Below, one piece after another: positions 17,226 to 26,395 of a stretch of 64,000 nucleotides of DNA. Position 1 is the first letter of the stretch, and the number at the start of each line of letters is the position of its first letter. Origin of the DNA: SIG299 sp964544055 (GTDB lineage: Bacteria; Bacillota; Clostridia; Lachnospirales; Lachnospiraceae); NCBI GenBank assembly GCA_964544055.1, contig CAZJAA010000003.1, positions 62,001 to 126,000 of the forward strand, written 5' to 3'. Made by a program: the position numbers and the translations under genes. The notes below the pieces were generated by a model, which was not told the origin of the DNA, made no database searches, and was given only the letters and a program-made list of their open reading frames with translations.

Positions 17226-17654
17226 TTAATTCTTCTGATACTTGGAAATCTGCACTCTGCAGTATTCTCCGGCTTTTTCAACAGACGACAAGGCGATTCC
17301 GACTACATAGTTTCCGCTCTTTGCTGCCATAGCAACACCGTCTGCGCCTGCAGTAATCTCTCCGCCTTTAGTGATTTCTTCGCCAGCCAATACATAACCG
17401 ATATCCTTGATCTGAATGTCTACATCGTCGCCGTCGGCAACCTTACCGGAATTATCACCGGTAATATCATTAAGACCGGCTTCAATAAGTGCAATTCCCG
17501 CAGGAATATCCTCACCGCTTGCCGCCAGTACCACATTGCCGTTAGTGTCATATTTCATAATTCTGTTGCGGCAGTCTGCAATAGCAGCTCCGGCAACCTC
17601 TGTAATGGTAACGCTCTCGTTAATCTGAACACCATTAAAATTTCTGTTTGCCAT
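17226..17654 (-). CDS. capsid decoration-type protein (DUF2190-like)
   Basis: 142 residues from the ATG at 17654, chosen because AAGGAGG is nine bases upstream; the in-frame ATG three codons earlier touches the binding site. It is rich in short beta strands and Gly/Ala turns (GIALIEAGLNDITGDNSGKV, and EKAGEYCRVQISKY at the end), the pattern of DUF2190 and other cement proteins encoded next to the capsid gene. The role in head stabilisation is inferred. Confidence 0.7.
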   Translation of the reverse strand: MANRNFNGVQINESVTITEVAGAAIADCRNRIMKYDTNGNVVLAASGEDIPAGIALIEAGLNDITGDNSGKVADGDDVDIQIKDIGYVLAGEEITKGGEITAGADGVAMAAKSGNYVVGIALSSVEKAGEYCRVQISKYQKN

Positions 17655-17672
17655 ATCACACATCCTCCTTCC

Positions 17673-18926
17673 TTAGAATCCTGCTTCTTCCTCGTACTCG
17701 TCCATAAGGTCCGGGTTATTCTCCCATGCCTTAGCAACGGCTGCCTCGTAACTGAGTGTAGCATCCTGTTCCTGGTACTTCTTTGCAATTCCTGCGATCT
17801 TTGTTTCTGCTGAACTGGTTGCTCCGGTACCATGTCCGGATTTACCGATTTCGGAAAATGCTCCGGATTTCTCTACGGTAGCAACTGCACCGTCAAGGAC
17901 TGCGATCATATCATTGTATGCTGTACCTCCGGCTGCTCTCAGGCTCTTAAACAAAGGCACAAGATCCTCTTTTTTCTTTCCGATGATTTCATACTTCTTT
18001 GCCACTTCGCCAAGTTCTCTTTCTTCGGCTTCTTCCTTGAACTTTTTCAAGGCTTCCATCTCTGCTTTAACTGCAGGGTGGAGACCCTTGTAAATGTCGG
18101 CACCATCCGGCTCTGCAGATGTCTGATTCTGCTCTGCCTGTGCAGGAGGTGTGACGGACTTTGTAACCGGAGGCTCTGTTACCTCTGTTGCCTGTGCAGG
18201 TGTTTCAACCTGTGCGCCATCTTCTGTGCCGTAACGCTTTTCTAAATCTTCAAAAAACGCTCTCTCGGCAGGAGTCATTTTGCTCTTGTCAATTTTCATT
18301 TCTTCTTCGTCTCCTTTCGGGTTCTCATTTTGGGGTTCTTTTTGGTCCTTCTCTTTAGGTTCGGATGCCTTTTCGATAATTGCACCCAGTTTCTCTACTA
18401 CTGATTTTGCAACCTCTGCCTCGGTTTCCGATACCTCTTCATTTTTCATAACAATGCCACATTCCTTACCGCCGGACCACTGTGTAATACAACCCTGTAA
18501 TTCAGAACTGAACTCGGTAAGACTTTCCTGCATTGCCGTTTCTTTTGCGGTGCTGTCTAAATCCTCGTCATTCAGAATAGAACAAAGAGAAGATTGCAGC
18601 GCCCAGCATATATCCCATATCTCGTCTGAGATTTTTCTGTTCTTCGCTTCTTTGTACTTCTCGCCGAAACTGACAGAATCGCCTTTTTGGATTTCCTCCA
18701 TAGCACTGTCGATTTCCTCCTGGCTCATTTTGGCCGCCTTACCGATAAAGGCAAGCAGCTTCTTGAATACACCAGAGGTTTTCTCGTTGTCCTTTTCTGC
18801 GGAGCCGCCCTCATTGTTCTCTCCTGCACTATTTCGCTTGAAGAGTTTAATATGAGCGTCCGGATTAGCACCTGCATCTACGAAATCTACTTTTTTGACT
18901 TCGAGATTTTTAAGTTTTGTTGCCAC
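17673..18926 (-). CDS. capsid scaffold-like protein (C-terminal part of XkdF in other phages)
   Basis: 417 residues starting at GTG (18926-18924) with AAGGAGG seven bases upstream; the longer frame has no binding site. The N-terminus KNLEVKKVDFVDAGANPDAH is typical of the substrate or scaffold half of XkdF-like proteins. A highly acidic coiled-coil middle and helical C-terminus follow, as expected of a scaffold degraded during maturation. In PBSX the protease and scaffold are one polypeptide; here the protease is a separate gene at 19176-19649. Confidence 0.7.
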   Translation of the reverse strand: MATKLKNLEVKKVDFVDAGANPDAHIKLFKRNSAGENNEGGSAEKDNEKTSGVFKKLLAFIGKAAKMSQEEIDSAMEEIQKGDSVSFGEKYKEAKNRKISDEIWDICWALQSSLCSILNDEDLDSTAKETAMQESLTEFSSELQGCITQWSGGKECGIVMKNEEVSETEAEVAKSVVEKLGAIIEKASEPKEKDQKEPQNENPKGDEEEMKIDKSKMTPAERAFFEDLEKRYGTEDGAQVETPAQATEVTEPPVTKSVTPPAQAEQNQTSAEPDGADIYKGLHPAVKAEMEALKKFKEEAEERELGEVAKKYEIIGKKKEDLVPLFKSLRAAGGTAYNDMIAVLDGAVATVEKSGAFSEIGKSGHGTGATSSAETKIAGIAKKYQEQDATLSYEAAVAKAWENNPDLMDEYEEEAGF

Positions 18927-18960
18927 TATGCTTCCTCCTTTCTGCGATTTTGTATATATC

Positions 18961-18982
18961 AAAAAAGCACCCTTTCGGATGC
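18961..18982 (-). terminator. terminator-like hairpin upstream of the scaffold gene
   Basis: On the minus strand GCATCC, loop GAAA, GGGTGC is followed by TTTTTT. It lies between the small membrane-protein gene and the scaffold gene in the middle of the late operon, so it probably attenuates rather than stops transcription. A longer hairpin in the 26.37 kb leader has a similar apical stem (GCATCC GAAG GGGT). Confidence 0.6.
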
Positions 18983-19090
18983 CTCAATGAACTTTCTAAA
19001 TGGGCTACCTACGCCCTTTTTAGCCCCTCGTATGTGGAATTATAAGGTTGGAACTGCTGAAAAACTCAATACGCTCCTTGTTTTTTGCCC

Positions 19091-19192
19091 TTATTCGTCT
19101 CTATCATCACGAGAAGCTACTAACAGACAGGTCATAAAGCATCCTAAGATGCCTCCTGCAAGAAAAATTCCTATATCAACTAACACTTTCAT
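19091..19192 (-). CDS. 33-residue single-span membrane protein (DUF3789-like)
   Basis: Short frame starting at ATG 19192 with GGAGG six bases upstream and overlapping the end of the protease gene by 17 bases. The product has one hydrophobic span (GIFLAGGILGCFMTCLLV) followed by charged residues, the pattern of the tiny DUF3789 proteins found widely in clostridial phages. The role is unknown. It is easily missed because a longer in-frame shadow extends upstream. Confidence 0.65.
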   Translation of the reverse strand: MKVLVDIGIFLAGGILGCFMTCLLVASRDDRDE

Positions 19193-19649
19193 CTTCAACC
19201 TCCACTCTTTCTGCGCTTCCCTCGATGGAGAACATAGGATAAGTGCCGTCTTTGACCTTTTCCCATACATCATCATCTATTACCTTGAAGCCGATCCACC
19301 AGCCTACCGGAAGTGTTCCAGCCGGAATACCCATAGCAGCCATCTTTTCTTCGGTAAACACCACACTCTCTATGAGAACTGCCGCACCGCCTCTTTCGTG
19401 CATTTCTCCGCCTTCACGATAGAGAAGAACGAAATTATATGCTGCATTTTCCAATTCTTCCGGCTCTACAATATCTTTCTGCCAGTCCTCAATTACTTCT
19501 CCGTCTGCTCTGATCGCCACATTCGCCCAGCCAAAGGCAAGGTGTTTTTCATCGTCAGACTTCAAAATCGCAAATCTGCCTTTTTTTACTGTGGAACTCT
19601 CAGACAGATTTATTTCTGATTTTTGAATCATATCCGAAAACTTTTTCAC
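19176..19649 (-). CDS. XkdF-like putative serine protease (prohead maturation)
   Basis: 157 residues. It contains the XkdF-like protease core: LAFGWANVAIRADGEVIEDW, then a His segment GGEMHERGG and the C-terminal Ser segment GTYPMFSIEGSAERV. It is expected to process the scaffold in the prohead. The start is GTG (19649-19647) with GGGAG. Catalytic residues are suggested by position only. Confidence 0.8.
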   Translation of the reverse strand: MKKFSDMIQKSEINLSESSTVKKGRFAILKSDDEKHLAFGWANVAIRADGEVIEDWQKDIVEPEELENAAYNFVLLYREGGEMHERGGAAVLIESVVFTEEKMAAMGIPAGTLPVGWWIGFKVIDDDVWEKVKDGTYPMFSIEGSAERVEVEDESVS

Positions 19650-19664
19650 TGTATCACTCCCTTC

Positions 19665-20618
19665 TCATATTATCTGTGGTGGACTTTCTTCGATGTACTC
19701 TATCGCACAAGCACATCGTGGGTGTGCAGGTGGTAACATCTTCTGTCCTACAAATAACAGTTTCCCGCCAAATGAGAAACTGTCGTTCATTTCAATTTCC
19801 ATACCTTCCAGAGAAGCACATACTTCGCATACTGCATCGTCTCCGGATGTACTCCAACGCTTTTTTACAACACCGAGTAATTTCTGCTCCTGAGCCTGTC
19901 GAACTCCCTCGTCAGCACCTCGGTTATACGCAAATGCACTTTCTGTCTGGGCGATTGTCATAGCTCTTTCCCTGTGCTGTCTTTCGGCATACTTTTGTGC
20001 GGCATCCCTTGCCTTCCTGCGTATATTTTCCGTTTTCATGCGTGGGTGTTCTTTTCTCAGATTCGCCACGATGCTGTCATAGTATCTTGCATTGGCTTTT
20101 GCCTGTCCTTCTGTAAGTCCGATACACGGTCTTATCATTCTTGCAAGTTCATCTACTGTATGAGCATCACGCATTTTCTTCGATAACAAGGCCGATATTG
20201 CCTTTTTCTGCTCTTCCATGCAGGAAGTAACAAAATTGGCGCCACGCTCGCTTATCCAGCTTGTGATGCCCGGTGTCTGCGTATTAAATTCAAAGATGAG
20301 ACCGTCCAATAGGGGTTGCCCTGTCGGGCCTGCTATAATTGCTTTTTCCCATACCTCTCCGAACTTCTCCGCAACAAGTACCGAGTAATCGTGAGACCAC
20401 TCCATAAGCGTCTGCTGGCTTATCTCACCATTCAGTATTGCTTGCCGGAGTTCCTGGTATGTGATAGCGTCCTGCTGATCCTGCCAAAAACCGCAAAGGA
20501 TTTCTGCAGGTTCGTCACATTCAGTATCAAGAAAATCTTTCAGCCTCCGTAAGACTTCCCTGCCGTTTACCGTTTTTTTCTTTCTGATCCGCTTTGCCGG
20601 AATTATCCTGAACGACAT
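19665..20618 (-). CDS. phage head morphogenesis protein (SPP1 gp7/Mu gpF-like)
   Basis: 317 residues. The C-terminal domain (about residues 215-305) shows the minor head protein signature: ERAMTIAQTESAFAYNRG, the WSTSGDDAVCEVC stretch and PPAHPRCACAIEY near the end, with conserved Cys and His. It is a minor capsid protein acting with the portal. It overlaps the portal gene end by 16 bases. Confidence 0.9.
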   Translation of the reverse strand: MSFRIIPAKRIRKKKTVNGREVLRRLKDFLDTECDEPAEILCGFWQDQQDAITYQELRQAILNGEISQQTLMEWSHDYSVLVAEKFGEVWEKAIIAGPTGQPLLDGLIFEFNTQTPGITSWISERGANFVTSCMEEQKKAISALLSKKMRDAHTVDELARMIRPCIGLTEGQAKANARYYDSIVANLRKEHPRMKTENIRRKARDAAQKYAERQHRERAMTIAQTESAFAYNRGADEGVRQAQEQKLLGVVKKRWSTSGDDAVCEVCASLEGMEIEMNDSFSFGGKLLFVGQKMLPPAHPRCACAIEYIEESPPQII

Positions 20619-22018
20619 TGTTTACCCCTTCCTAATCGCTTTTTTGCTTCTTCCGCCTTTTGGTCGGGTATTTCTTCCCCTTCCTCATTTGGTTCGCTCC
20701 CTGCGGCTGTTTCGGGCTCTGGAGGCTGATTCTGTTCCTGCTGTTCCTGTCGTGTTCGGTCTATTTCTCTTGTGTCAGATGTTCTTTCCGGGAGATGCCC
20801 TATCTGTCTGATATAGTCCTCCAGGCTATCGTCAGGCACTAATAAACCGATGCCTGTCATATCCTTAATGAACGCTGATACCTTCGTGATGTCGGCATCT
20901 TCAATGTCTCCGTGTGTCATTCTCGGATATTCTGTAATTCCTGAGAAATGCTCTCCGTTAATATCTATGAGTGCCGGTATTCCCTGACTATTGAATGTCT
21001 CGCATATAATGTCGAGGTAAGCGCCTATCGCAACCGCAAATAACTCTGTCTTATCCGAGCTCAAAGCCCAGCTTCCTGTTTCGGAATGTCCTAAGAAAAT
21101 AAAATCCGCCAGTACCGTCATTGCAATTCGGGTATCGTAGCGGTTTATGATTGCGTTTGTGTCAAATTGCCGGGTACCGCCGGAACTCAAAAGCTCCAGT
21201 TTATAACCGGCAGGAAGTACGCACCCTTCCATTTCATCCCTTCGGATATTCTTAACGATGGATTCTAACCCCATTCGTGCAGTCACATTTGCCGGAACGG
21301 TATCATCCCACAAATCCAGCCCTTCCGGTCCGTAGATTACCGGCAGACCTGCAAGGTCTCTTTCAATGCCAATACCTTCTATCTCTTGTATTCTTCGTTT
21401 GAAATACCACGATCTGTACGCATTTCTCAGAATACTTCTGCCTTCCGGATTGTTCTTGCGGCTCTCTGTACGAAACAGCATAGCCTTTTCTATTGGTATC
21501 GTGCATTTCTCAAAGTCCGGCGGTGGTAACTGAGTCATTCCTAACAAGTTATCCTCGTTGTCGTATTCCCACTGGTACAATGTTTCCTGCGCTCTGATAG
21601 GCAGTTTCTTCCAGCCGATAAGACCGTCATTATACTTACTTTTCGTGCGATGGTCCTTTGTGTTACCCATCCTTCTCTTATACACGATTTCGTGAAAGCT
21701 CCAGCCGTATGTGAGGAAAGACAGGATTTCCGAGATTGTGTCAATCCAGGTGTCCTGCATATCGTCCATACAGCTTTCAACAAATTCAGCCGCTTCTTTA
21801 TCGGCAGCAGTATCTCCACCGGGTTCAATGTTCCAGTCGCATTGACGCACCAGCATCTTAATGGCAAAAAGGATAGCGCCTACAACATCGTCATTCTCTG
21901 ACATTTCTCTGTAAGTCTCTATCCCTCGCTTGCCTCTGAGTTCATGCAGAAATTCTTCATACACCATACCGCCATATCTTCTCTGACCTATGCGGCCGAT
22001 TTCTTTGCTTCCAGCCAT
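20603..22018 (-). CDS. portal protein (Mu gp29-like, DUF935 type)
   Basis: 471 residues, the dodecameric channel for DNA entry. The N-terminus includes SENDDVVGAILFAIKMLVRQ, then SFLTYGWSFHEIVYKRR, typical of DUF935-type portals, and a central region with FIFLGHSETGSWALSS. The C-terminal 50 residues are acidic and Gln/Pro-rich. It sits between terminase and the morphogenesis gene. Confidence 0.85.
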   Translation of the reverse strand: MAGSKEIGRIGQRRYGGMVYEEFLHELRGKRGIETYREMSENDDVVGAILFAIKMLVRQCDWNIEPGGDTAADKEAAEFVESCMDDMQDTWIDTISEILSFLTYGWSFHEIVYKRRMGNTKDHRTKSKYNDGLIGWKKLPIRAQETLYQWEYDNEDNLLGMTQLPPPDFEKCTIPIEKAMLFRTESRKNNPEGRSILRNAYRSWYFKRRIQEIEGIGIERDLAGLPVIYGPEGLDLWDDTVPANVTARMGLESIVKNIRRDEMEGCVLPAGYKLELLSSGGTRQFDTNAIINRYDTRIAMTVLADFIFLGHSETGSWALSSDKTELFAVAIGAYLDIICETFNSQGIPALIDINGEHFSGITEYPRMTHGDIEDADITKVSAFIKDMTGIGLLVPDDSLEDYIRQIGHLPERTSDTREIDRTRQEQQEQNQPPEPETAAGSEPNEEGEEIPDQKAEEAKKRLGRGKQCRSG

Positions 22019-22029
22019 CTGTTCTCACC

Positions 22030-23472
22030 TCACTTCCAATAACTGCTCTTTCCTAAACTTGTATCTGTCGGTGGTGCTGAATATGTTCCTCCATTCTCAA
22101 CTTCCGAGAAGGCTGAACTGCTTGCGTCCACCATATCCTTGAATTTTGACTGCGGGAAGTTCTCCAACTGATTGAAGTACATCTCATTCCAGTCTGCTAT
22201 CAGCACATCTACATTTCCTTTATCCATTCCTTCAAGCCCAAGCCACTGTGCTGAAAACGGCTCTGCTCTTGTAACCTTATCTCCGGATTCCTGCAATATC
22301 TTCACAATAAATCCAGCAAGGAATTTCAGAAAACTTACTGCCTGTGCCTTTCCTGCCTGTCCTGGATCCTGCGGAAGTCTAGTTGTTACCCTTCCGTATT
22401 TCGCACGGTCTGCGGCACAAGTCATTTTTATTAACTCTCTTACCTCTGCTGAGTCGGAGCGCTGATTGATTACATCTGCCACGATATAACGACCATTCTT
22501 TCGTTTTCCTATCAGCACACTTGCCGTATAAGCCGGATCGCCTTTCTCGTCCTCTGAGGTAGCCGCAAGGTCCCATCCTCTCGCCCACACGATAACATCC
22601 GTAGGCAGATTCTCCAGCATATTGACTTTTGTTCTCTTGAACATAAGACCTGCTGCCGCTTTAATCTTCCAGTTACCTTTCAGCAGTCGCTCTCTTTCTA
22701 CAAGCGCAAGTGCCTGGAGGTTGGCTAAATATCCGGGGTCGTTCTTCATCAGGATTTTATTGTCCTGCAGGGTACTGGCTATGAATGTTACGCTTTTCGG
22801 CATCGTTGACGCTTCTTGAAACTCCATACCATTCTCCATAGCGGCTGCTATTGCCTCATTCTTGCTGTCGAACCAGTACAGGACTTCATTCAAACGCACC
22901 ATCCAGCGTACTTTTCCTGAGCGTTCTGGTATCGGATAGCCGGTTTCCTGATCTATCCACCAGGAAATAAACTCTGCCACCCACGAATCTGCGTCCGGGT
23001 TACAGGTTGCCCTTACATACGGAGCAACACCGGAGTCTGTTCTGTTTCGTGACAGCATATAGAAAAACTGATATTCGCTAAAGTGTGTCAGCTCGTCAAA
23101 TCCAAGCATTGTAATCTGAGAACCCTGCCACCCTTCGCAATCATCATCACTTCCTAAGTGTGCGAAATTGACCGTTGCACCGCTTGAAAAGGTCCAGTGT
23201 AGTTTTGGTGTCTTTAACGGATAGGAACCTTTCACTAGGCTATAAACCTTTCTGGAACTATCCCATAAACCACCTGGGGCTGTAACCTGAGTGTAATCTC
23301 GTCTGAAAATTACGGCATTAAAATTCTTGTTGTTCTTATGCCTCAACGGTTCAAGCAACAGTCCGAATGTTTTTCCTCCACCTGCCGCACCGCCATAAAC
23401 ACAAATATCCGCAGATGTCGCAAGGAACATTTCCTGTGGACCTTTCTGCGGTGCCAGTACGATTTTACTCAT
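22030..23472 (-). CDS. terminase large subunit
   Basis: 480 residues; packaging ATPase and nuclease. Walker A GGAAGGGKT is at residues 27-35 and Walker B TMLGFDE near 121-127. The C-terminal nuclease region has GWDLAATSEDEKG and LPQDPGQAGK. The start overlaps the small-subunit gene end by 8 bases. Confidence 0.93.
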   Translation of the reverse strand: MSKIVLAPQKGPQEMFLATSADICVYGGAAGGGKTFGLLLEPLRHKNNKNFNAVIFRRDYTQVTAPGGLWDSSRKVYSLVKGSYPLKTPKLHWTFSSGATVNFAHLGSDDDCEGWQGSQITMLGFDELTHFSEYQFFYMLSRNRTDSGVAPYVRATCNPDADSWVAEFISWWIDQETGYPIPERSGKVRWMVRLNEVLYWFDSKNEAIAAAMENGMEFQEASTMPKSVTFIASTLQDNKILMKNDPGYLANLQALALVERERLLKGNWKIKAAAGLMFKRTKVNMLENLPTDVIVWARGWDLAATSEDEKGDPAYTASVLIGKRKNGRYIVADVINQRSDSAEVRELIKMTCAADRAKYGRVTTRLPQDPGQAGKAQAVSFLKFLAGFIVKILQESGDKVTRAEPFSAQWLGLEGMDKGNVDVLIADWNEMYFNQLENFPQSKFKDMVDASSSAFSEVENGGTYSAPPTDTSLGKSSYWK

Positions 23473-23932
23473 TCAGATCACCGTCCCTTCCATTATCCGG
23501 CAAGTAAATCTGAACATCATCGTCACCCTGAGCGTCAATAACCGGATCGGGTCTATCCTGCCAGCGGTCTCTCTGCCGGTTCTTCAACCAGAAGCACTGT
23601 GCCGCTACACTTGGCTGGACGTGCTTTGTCGTTTTTTCTACTCTTACTGGTTTTACGCTCCCGTCCGAATTGTACTCAACGATTTTCTTTTCCTCTGTGT
23701 ACTCATATCCTGTCGCCATCTGATAAAGACTACGGATAACCTTAGCATCAGAAACGCCTTTTCCTTCTGCCAATGCCTTTCCGAATGACTCATGATCTTT
23801 AGCCCAGCGGATAATGGTACGAACCGAGACACCCATAGCTTCGGCAATCTCGTCGTTAGTGGCGCCCATAGCAGCCAAAGACCACGCCCAGTTATCGTGG
23901 TAGAGGGAGTTGTACTTTGGCTTTGCTGCCAT
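23465..23932 (-). CDS. terminase small subunit-like protein
   Basis: 155 residues. Residues 15-45 form a helix-turn-helix (ATNDEIAEAMGVSVRTIIRW) followed by helices and the segment AAQCFWLKNRQRDRWQDRPD, widespread in phage small terminases. It would recognise the pac or cos region. It is directly upstream of the large subunit. Confidence 0.85.
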   Translation of the reverse strand: MAAKPKYNSLYHDNWAWSLAAMGATNDEIAEAMGVSVRTIIRWAKDHESFGKALAEGKGVSDAKVIRSLYQMATGYEYTEEKKIVEYNSDGSVKPVRVEKTTKHVQPSVAAQCFWLKNRQRDRWQDRPDPVIDAQGDDDVQIYLPDNGRDGDLNE

Positions 23933-23935
23933 AAA

Positions 23936-24841
23936 TTACCTGCCGCTAAGATAGTCGGCACACAAGTATTCGATAAGCTGCCACTTGTTCTTACTTGTGA
24001 CGGTACCCTCTTTCTCCGCTTTCTTGATTGCCTGCTGGATAACCTGTGCAGACTCTCCGGGTACCGCATTACTTCCGAACAGCTTTGTGAGATAGGTCCA
24101 GTCCTCTTCCTCGTCAAAGCCTGCATCGTCCATTTTCTCGTTGACGCTCTGTATCATCGAATGAATTGCGGCACCCACATTTCTGATGTCCGTAAATTTC
24201 TGATACTTGCTGAGTGTTTCGATGAACTGCTTGCACTGCTCGTAGGGGGCAACACCAATAATCTCCGGTGCTGTGGTTTCCAGATTCTTTACCAGCACAT
24301 CCATATCCTTTACCTGATGCGGAAGGAATGAGAACACCACCGTCTTGAAATCAAACTGAACGGCCGGGGAAAGCATCTTGTCGTACTGTTCCAACGGCTC
24401 CTCCAGTATGTCCTTACCGACAAAACTCTCGATCATATCATCTACATCATCAATCATCTTCACGATTTCTCTCAATGTACTATCATCATCAAAACCGGAG
24501 ATTGCATTGTGAGCCAACTGCTTTGCCGCTATCTTGCTTCTGGAAAGACCACTCACATCTACGATGGCGATAATTTCCTTCATGCCTGCTGCCCTTGCAC
24601 TCTTTACCCTGTGATGCCCGGAGATAATCTCTATCTTCTCACCCACAAGACAAAAAAGAGGCAGGCTCTCCAACTGCCCTCTGTTCTTGATGTTGGCAGT
24701 CAACTGATCCTGCATTTCATTTTTCATTATTCGTGCGTTGATGTCCTGCTCCTTCACCTTATCCAGCGGAACCTTTGCGATGATAAGACCGAAACCCATA
24801 TCATAAATTACTTCGTAGTTTTTTGTCTGTTCTTCTGCCAT
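23936..24841 (-). CDS. ParB-like nuclease/NTPase domain protein
   Basis: 301 residues from the ATG at 24841, preferred because AAGGAGG is eight bases upstream. Residues 20-110 form a ParB/Srx-type N-terminal domain: KVKEQDINARI, the GQLESLPLF segment and the box IISGHHRVKSARAAG. The rest is helical and unassigned. It overlaps the end of the methyltransferase gene, suggesting the two work together, as in phage ParB-methyltransferase pairs or fusions. Confidence 0.8.
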   Translation of the reverse strand: MAEEQTKNYEVIYDMGFGLIIAKVPLDKVKEQDINARIMKNEMQDQLTANIKNRGQLESLPLFCLVGEKIEIISGHHRVKSARAAGMKEIIAIVDVSGLSRSKIAAKQLAHNAISGFDDDSTLREIVKMIDDVDDMIESFVGKDILEEPLEQYDKMLSPAVQFDFKTVVFSFLPHQVKDMDVLVKNLETTAPEIIGVAPYEQCKQFIETLSKYQKFTDIRNVGAAIHSMIQSVNEKMDDAGFDEEEDWTYLTKLFGSNAVPGESAQVIQQAIKKAEKEGTVTSKNKWQLIEYLCADYLSGR

Positions 24842-26208
24842 TCGCTTTCCCTCCTTAGCCATTCTGCCAATGTCTGCTGTTCTGTTCTTCCTGTTTTCAA
24901 TTCAGCCTCATATGTCAGCTTATAGCCGTTCTGCTTATCCTCTGCCCTGTTTACGAGCTTCATAATGCCTCGTACCTCTTTGTTTTCCGGGTACTTGGTA
25001 AGCATTGCTGTACGCATTTTGACAACCTTTTCTCTGTCGATATTATCCAGCAGGCCGTCTATAAACTCTTTATTCTGTGCCAGCATATAACAAAGGCGAC
25101 CTAATCTGTATGTCTCATGCGGCACCTTCATCACATACCAGACAAAAACTGAATCGCTCGCCATCTTCGATATGCCGAATACTCCGGCTACATATCCGTC
25201 AATTAGCAGGGCTCTGTTCCAGGTAGCTGAGGAACCGACGAAGTTATGCGTCCACAGCACTCTGTAATACTGCGCCTGTGCTGCCTTAATCGGAATGACC
25301 TGCACTTTGCTTTCTTCTGTAATCACATAATCTCTCGGCAGCATACTGCAGTCTAACGGTTCCAGCTTACTTTCTGACGGACGCTTAATCTTCTTGCCGT
25401 TTGCAAGTGCCGTTGCTTCTTCCTCTCTGTTGGTAGTGATGTAGGCATTGAGATCTGCTCTTGTTCCTGATCTTGCATATATCGTATATCCTACTGCCTC
25501 TCCAGGTCTTTTCTCCTGGTAGCATAGGACCAGCGCCTTTGCGTCCATGCACATATCATAGAACTGCTTATGCCCTGTCTCTGGATCAAACAACTCATAC
25601 TCAGGCTCTTTCCATGTCATTTTGCCCTGCGTATCATAATACTTCTCATAGCCGGAGAAATAAGTCGGCGGATTCGCTATGACGATAGCTTGCGGATCAT
25701 CGAGGACTTCCTCCAAATGTTTCCACATATCCAGTGGTCTATAACTCATACCGTGCAGCAGGTTCTTTGTGACCTCTATCTGCCGGTTGATGCTTGCGAT
25801 GTGTTCCTCTCTCCTCTGTCTCAGGTCCACCAAGATATTGTGAAAATACTCGTTGCCTGCGTTCTTTGAAGTTCTGAGGTACAACTGGGCATACAAAGCC
25901 GTTGCCGGGTCGAGAAGCTCTTCATCTGAGAAGCCTTGTGCATGAATTTCTAACGGTTCTAAAGACTGCTCTGTGATTGCATAACCAAGTACGGAAGGCA
26001 TCATAGCCACATCACTTGTCTCTATCTGCTCCGGCTTGAACCCATTCTGCACTGCCAGGTTTGACATAGCAAAGGTTCCGGCGCAAGGCTCAACAAATCT
26101 TGTATATCCACTCTTTGCCGCTGTTTCTATCAGCTTCACCAAGAATCTCTGTTCTGATGTTCCAAGACACCCTAAGAACATCGCTCCCGGGTCCATAAAA
26201 AATGCCAT
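24808..26208 (-). CDS. phage adenine-type DNA methyltransferase (antirestriction type)
   Basis: 466 residues. Motif I is RFVEPCAGTFAMS (residues about 37-49) and the catalytic motif IV is ANPPTYFSGY (about 180-189), an NPPY variant. Length and content fit the family annotated as putative antirestriction adenine methyltransferase. It is the first gene of the late operon, downstream of the hairpin-rich leader, and would modify newly replicated phage DNA before packaging. Specificity is unknown. Confidence 0.75.
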   Translation of the reverse strand: MAFFMDPGAMFLGCLGTSEQRFLVKLIETAAKSGYTRFVEPCAGTFAMSNLAVQNGFKPEQIETSDVAMMPSVLGYAITEQSLEPLEIHAQGFSDEELLDPATALYAQLYLRTSKNAGNEYFHNILVDLRQRREEHIASINRQIEVTKNLLHGMSYRPLDMWKHLEEVLDDPQAIVIANPPTYFSGYEKYYDTQGKMTWKEPEYELFDPETGHKQFYDMCMDAKALVLCYQEKRPGEAVGYTIYARSGTRADLNAYITTNREEEATALANGKKIKRPSESKLEPLDCSMLPRDYVITEESKVQVIPIKAAQAQYYRVLWTHNFVGSSATWNRALLIDGYVAGVFGISKMASDSVFVWYVMKVPHETYRLGRLCYMLAQNKEFIDGLLDNIDREKVVKMRTAMLTKYPENKEVRGIMKLVNRAEDKQNGYKLTYEAELKTGRTEQQTLAEWLRRESEWQKNRQKTTK

Positions 26209-26252
26209 TGTCCTTCTCTCCTTTCTCTGTTTTTGTGAAATTTATACAAAAA

Positions 26253-26304
26253 GCCGAGGTGCTTCCCTGGTATCAGCCCCATAATTTTTGATACCCACCT
26301 CGGC
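26253..26304 (-). terminator. long two-part hairpin with U run upstream of the late operon
   Basis: On the minus strand GCCGAGGTG pairs with CACCTCGGC (9 pairs), enclosing a second stem GTATCA/TGATAC, and is followed by TTTTTG. It looks like a strong intrinsic terminator only 45 bases before the methyltransferase start. Confidence 0.75.
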
Positions 26305-26319
26305 ATATTGCACAAAAAG

Positions 26320-26346
26320 ACACCGGGCCACAAAGAACACCGGTGT
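26320..26346 (-). terminator. intrinsic terminator-like hairpin
   Basis: On the minus strand ACACCGG, a 13-base loop, then CCGGTGT followed by CTTTTTG. It is the second of three consecutive hairpins between the DUF488 gene and the late operon. Confidence 0.65.
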
Positions 26347-26367
26347 ACGTTCCCGAAAAACAAATAA

Positions 26368-26395
26368 GGCACCGTACCCCTTCGGATGCGATGCC
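26368..26395 (-). other. 12-bp hairpin in the pre-late-operon leader
   Basis: On the minus strand GGCATCGCATCC, loop GAAG, GGGTACGGTGCC: 11 of 12 positions pair (two G-U). It is followed by TTATTTG, a poor U run, so it may be an RNA element (antitermination or processing) rather than a terminator. Confidence 0.55.

Noticed and set aside
18687..19619. Plus-strand frame of 310 codons across scaffold, mini gene and protease
   Set aside because: It crosses three well supported minus-strand genes and shows no domain; cysteine- and phenylalanine-rich shadow composition.
26347..26355. ACGTTCCCG, similar to the partner segment of the pseudoknot leaders
   Set aside because: There is no GAACGT-loop hairpin at the right distance upstream and no start codon after it; a chance match in a phage leader.
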